Below, piece by piece: positions 19,911 to 21,282 of a stretch of DNA of 21,282 bases. Numbering within the stretch: position 1 is the first letter of the stretch; the number at the start of each line of letters is the position of its first letter. Below the pieces are notes generated by a model. That model saw nothing but the letters and a program-made list of their open reading frames with translations, did no database searches and was not told the origin of the DNA. Position numbers and translations under genes: made by a program. The stretch comes from an uncultured Christensenella sp. Its GTDB lineage: Bacteria > Bacillota > Clostridia > Christensenellales > Borkfalkiaceae. The stretch lies in the NCBI GenBank assembly GCA_910586245.1, contig CAJUFY010000012.1:1-21282 (forward strand), written 5' to 3'.

Positions 19911-20428
19911 CAATCGATATAAATCTGACTCCGCTTCATCGCCTTCAATGCGTCGCGATGTCCGGCGGGCGAGCTCCCCGCGCAGGCGGCAGCGCATACG
20001 CGCACCACCGCTTCGGGGCAGTACGCTTTCAGCAAAAACGCGTTGCCGATCACGCAGATATCCGTACATACGCCGCAGAGCAATATTTCGCCGTATCCGC
20101 CCGAACGCGCGAAACTCGCAACGCCCGTACTGCCGAACGTATCTTTTTCAAACACTTTGGCGCCCTCGGCAGACGGCGTGAGTTCTGGAATCAGCTTCCA
20201 GCCCTCCGTTCCCCTTACGCAGTGCTTTACGGGAAGCAATTTCCCCTCCTGCGATTGCAGATAGTCCGCGCCGTGCGTATCCTGCGTAAACACGACGTCC
20301 GTTCCCGCGGCGCGCTCTTTCGCAATCAAGCCGCACACTGCGGAAACGATCTTCCGCGCCCGTCCGGAGCCGAGCGCACCGGAAACGAAATCGTTCTGCA
20401 TATCCACCACGACGAGCAAACGCTTCAT
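19910..20428 (-). CDS. Isochorismatase-family hydrolase, nicotinamidase-like
   Basis: The 172-residue protein has the cysteine-hydrolase triad of the isochorismatase superfamily: Asp9 in VVVDMQNDF, Lys95 in EKDTFGST and Cys125 in GVCTDICV. DTH at 50-52 fits the Asp/His metal site of PncA-type nicotinamidases, which distinguishes them from true isochorismatases. The likely reaction is nicotinamide to nicotinate for NAD salvage. Its start overlaps the pyrophosphatase stop by 4 bases (ATGA), so it is the second gene of that operon. Nicotinate phosphoribosyltransferase, the next step, releases pyrophosphate, giving a loose link to the partner gene. Other amidohydrolase substrates are possible. 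Confidence 0.88.
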   Translation of the reverse strand: MKRLLVVVDMQNDFVSGALGSGRARKIVSAVCGLIAKERAAGTDVVFTQDTHGADYLQSQEGKLLPVKHCVRGTEGWKLIPELTPSAEGAKVFEKDTFGSTGVASFARSGGYGEILLCGVCTDICVIGNAFLLKAYCPEAVVRVCAAACAGSSPAGHRDALKAMKRSQIYID

Positions 20429-20967
20429 GACAGTTTCTCCCCGCCGAATTTTTCGCGGTATGCCCGAATGCTGTTTCTGATGATTTCCACCGCTTCGTCG
20501 CGGTGGGCGATCTCTTTAACCGCCGTCTTTTTGTGTTCGAGCGATTTATACACTTCAAAGAAATGCATCATTTCGCTGAATACGTGCTGGGGCAGTTCGT
20601 GGATATCGTAATATTCGTTATAGTTGGGATCTTTTACGGGAATCGCAATAATTTTCTCGTCCATCGCGCCGCTGTCGATCATCTTGATCACACCGATCGG
20701 ATAACAGCGGATCAGCGTCATCGGATAAATGACTTCGTTGCACAGCACGAGCACGTCCAAAGGATCGCCGTCGTCGGCAAACGTACGGGGAATAAACCCG
20801 TAATTTGCGGGATACACGGTAGACGTATACAGAACGCGGTCCAGCTTCAAAAGTCCCGTTTCCTTATCAAGTTCGTACTTTGCTTTGCACCCGCGCGGAA
20901 TTTCGATCAGAACTTCGAAATCGTTGGGCGTAATCCGTTTGGGATCGATGTCGTGCCAAATATTCAT
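20425..20967 (-). CDS. ppa: Inorganic pyrophosphatase, family I (soluble)
   Basis: The 180-residue protein carries the family I signature DDGDPLDVLVL with the metal-binding aspartates at about 66, 68 and 71. Other active-site segments are present: IEIPRGCKAKYE (about 21-32), YPANYGFIPRT (about 52-62) and the downstream DEKIIAIPVKDPNYNEY. It hydrolyses pyrophosphate and needs Mg2+. The start at 20967 is used instead of 21093 because the family N-terminus (MNIWHDIDP) begins there and GAGG lies upstream; the upstream extension is basic and unrelated. It heads an operon with the nicotinamidase-like gene. Confidence 0.95.
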   Translation of the reverse strand: MNIWHDIDPKRITPNDFEVLIEIPRGCKAKYELDKETGLLKLDRVLYTSTVYPANYGFIPRTFADDGDPLDVLVLCNEVIYPMTLIRCYPIGVIKMIDSGAMDEKIIAIPVKDPNYNEYYDIHELPQHVFSEMMHFFEVYKSLEHKKTAVKEIAHRDEAVEIIRNSIRAYREKFGGEKLS

Positions 20968-21000
20968 ATTATACCTCGCCGAGGTTGGTTTCCGTAAACA

Positions 21001-21029
21001 ATTGTAACATACTTGCGCCCCGCCCGCAA
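21001..21029 (-). promoter_or_regulatory. Promoter of the pyrophosphatase operon
   Basis: On the minus strand TTGCGG (21029-21024), a 17-base spacer and TACAAT (21006-21001), about 35 bases before the start codon. Confidence 0.6.
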
Positions 21030-21079
21030 GGCGATTCAAAAATTTTTTTGCATTTTTTTTGGTTTTACGGAAATAAACT

Positions 21080-21108
21080 TTGACAAGTTTCATATTTTAT
21101 GCTATATT
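21080..21108 (+). promoter_or_regulatory. Strong promoter of tRNA-Ser
   Basis: TTGACA (21080-21085), a 17-base spacer and an extended -10, TGCTATATT (TATATT at 21103-21108), about 25 bases before the expected mature 5' end. Confidence 0.82.
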
Positions 21109-21139
21109 TAACTCTGCAATCACACCGTGCTTGCGCCGT

Positions 21140-21230
21140 GCAGAAGTACCCAAGAGGCTCAAGGGGCTCCCCTGCTAAGGGAGTAGTGCTGGAAACGGCA
21201 GCACGAGTTCGAATCTCGTCTTCTGCGCCA
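21140..21230 (+). tRNA. tRNA-Ser (anticodon GCU)
   Basis: A 91-nt tRNA with acceptor arms GCAGAAG and CTTCTGC, discriminator G and an encoded CCA. The anticodon stem CTCCC/GGGAG (21167-21171 and 21179-21183) holds the loop CTGCTAA, with anticodon GCT at 21174-21176, which reads AGC and AGU. The long variable arm (GTGCTG...CAGCAC) is typical of class II tRNA-Ser, and the T-loop GTTCGAATC is standard. No terminator is visible in the last 52 bases, so further genes may follow beyond the window. Confidence 0.97.
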
Positions 21231-21282
21231 TATTTGTAGTACGAAAAGGCTATAAACTAAAAAAAGCTCAAAAACATATGGT

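Overview
The window looks like a chromosomal segment of an endospore-forming member of the Clostridia (Firmicutes). The evidence is a gerA-type germinant receptor operon, spoIIE with a Spo0A-box-like site, a SpoIIQ-like M23 protein, a Gram-positive-type DnaK of 598 residues, purine-rich Shine-Dalgarno sites and vegetative TTGACA/TATAAT promoters. Coding DNA is fairly GC-rich (gaa, gcg, cgc and acg codons dominate) while intergenic DNA is AT-rich. This would fit an uncultured gut lineage such as the Christensenellales, but genus-level placement is not possible from the sequence alone.

Layout. 1-3228, minus strand: an M1-family lipoprotein peptidase, then a corA-type Mg2+ transporter preceded by its own promoter, a 21-codon leader ORF and a transcription attenuator, then a small FmdB-type zinc-ribbon protein. 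3321-5863, plus strand: prmA, mtaB and a HIT hydrolase in a tight operon; the prmA promoter places its start codon at the predicted transcript 5' end. 5947-7762, plus: an unrecognised membrane-anchored protein, a SpoIIQ-like M23 protein and a GNAT acetyltransferase. 7792-11371, minus: grpE-dnaK-dnaJ without hrcA. 11534-12790, plus: an orotate phosphoribosyltransferase-like enzyme and a small membrane-protein gene that appears frameshifted.

12852-16601, plus: a three-gene germinant receptor operon (A, B and C subunits) behind a sequence that fits a forespore sigma-G promoter. 16648-17473: a divergent pair consisting of an XRE regulator broken by an in-frame TAG, and a roughly 440-nt apparently non-coding transcription unit with a near-ideal promoter (A/T-rich UP-like tract, TTGACA, extended -10) and tandem terminators. 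17479-19866: spoIIE. 19910-20967, minus: inorganic pyrophosphatase and a nicotinamidase-like isochorismatase. 21140-21230, plus: tRNA-Ser(GCU).

The sporulation-related genes (SpoIIQ-like, gerABC, spoIIE) share a theme: Spo0A and sigma-A switch on spoIIE, SpoIIE activates sigma-F in the forespore, and sigma-G then drives the germinant receptor. The two most noteworthy features are the unexplained abundant-RNA locus at 17003-17446, whose regulator carries a nonsense codon, and the leader-peptide attenuator in front of corA. All assignments come from reading motifs; no database search was possible.
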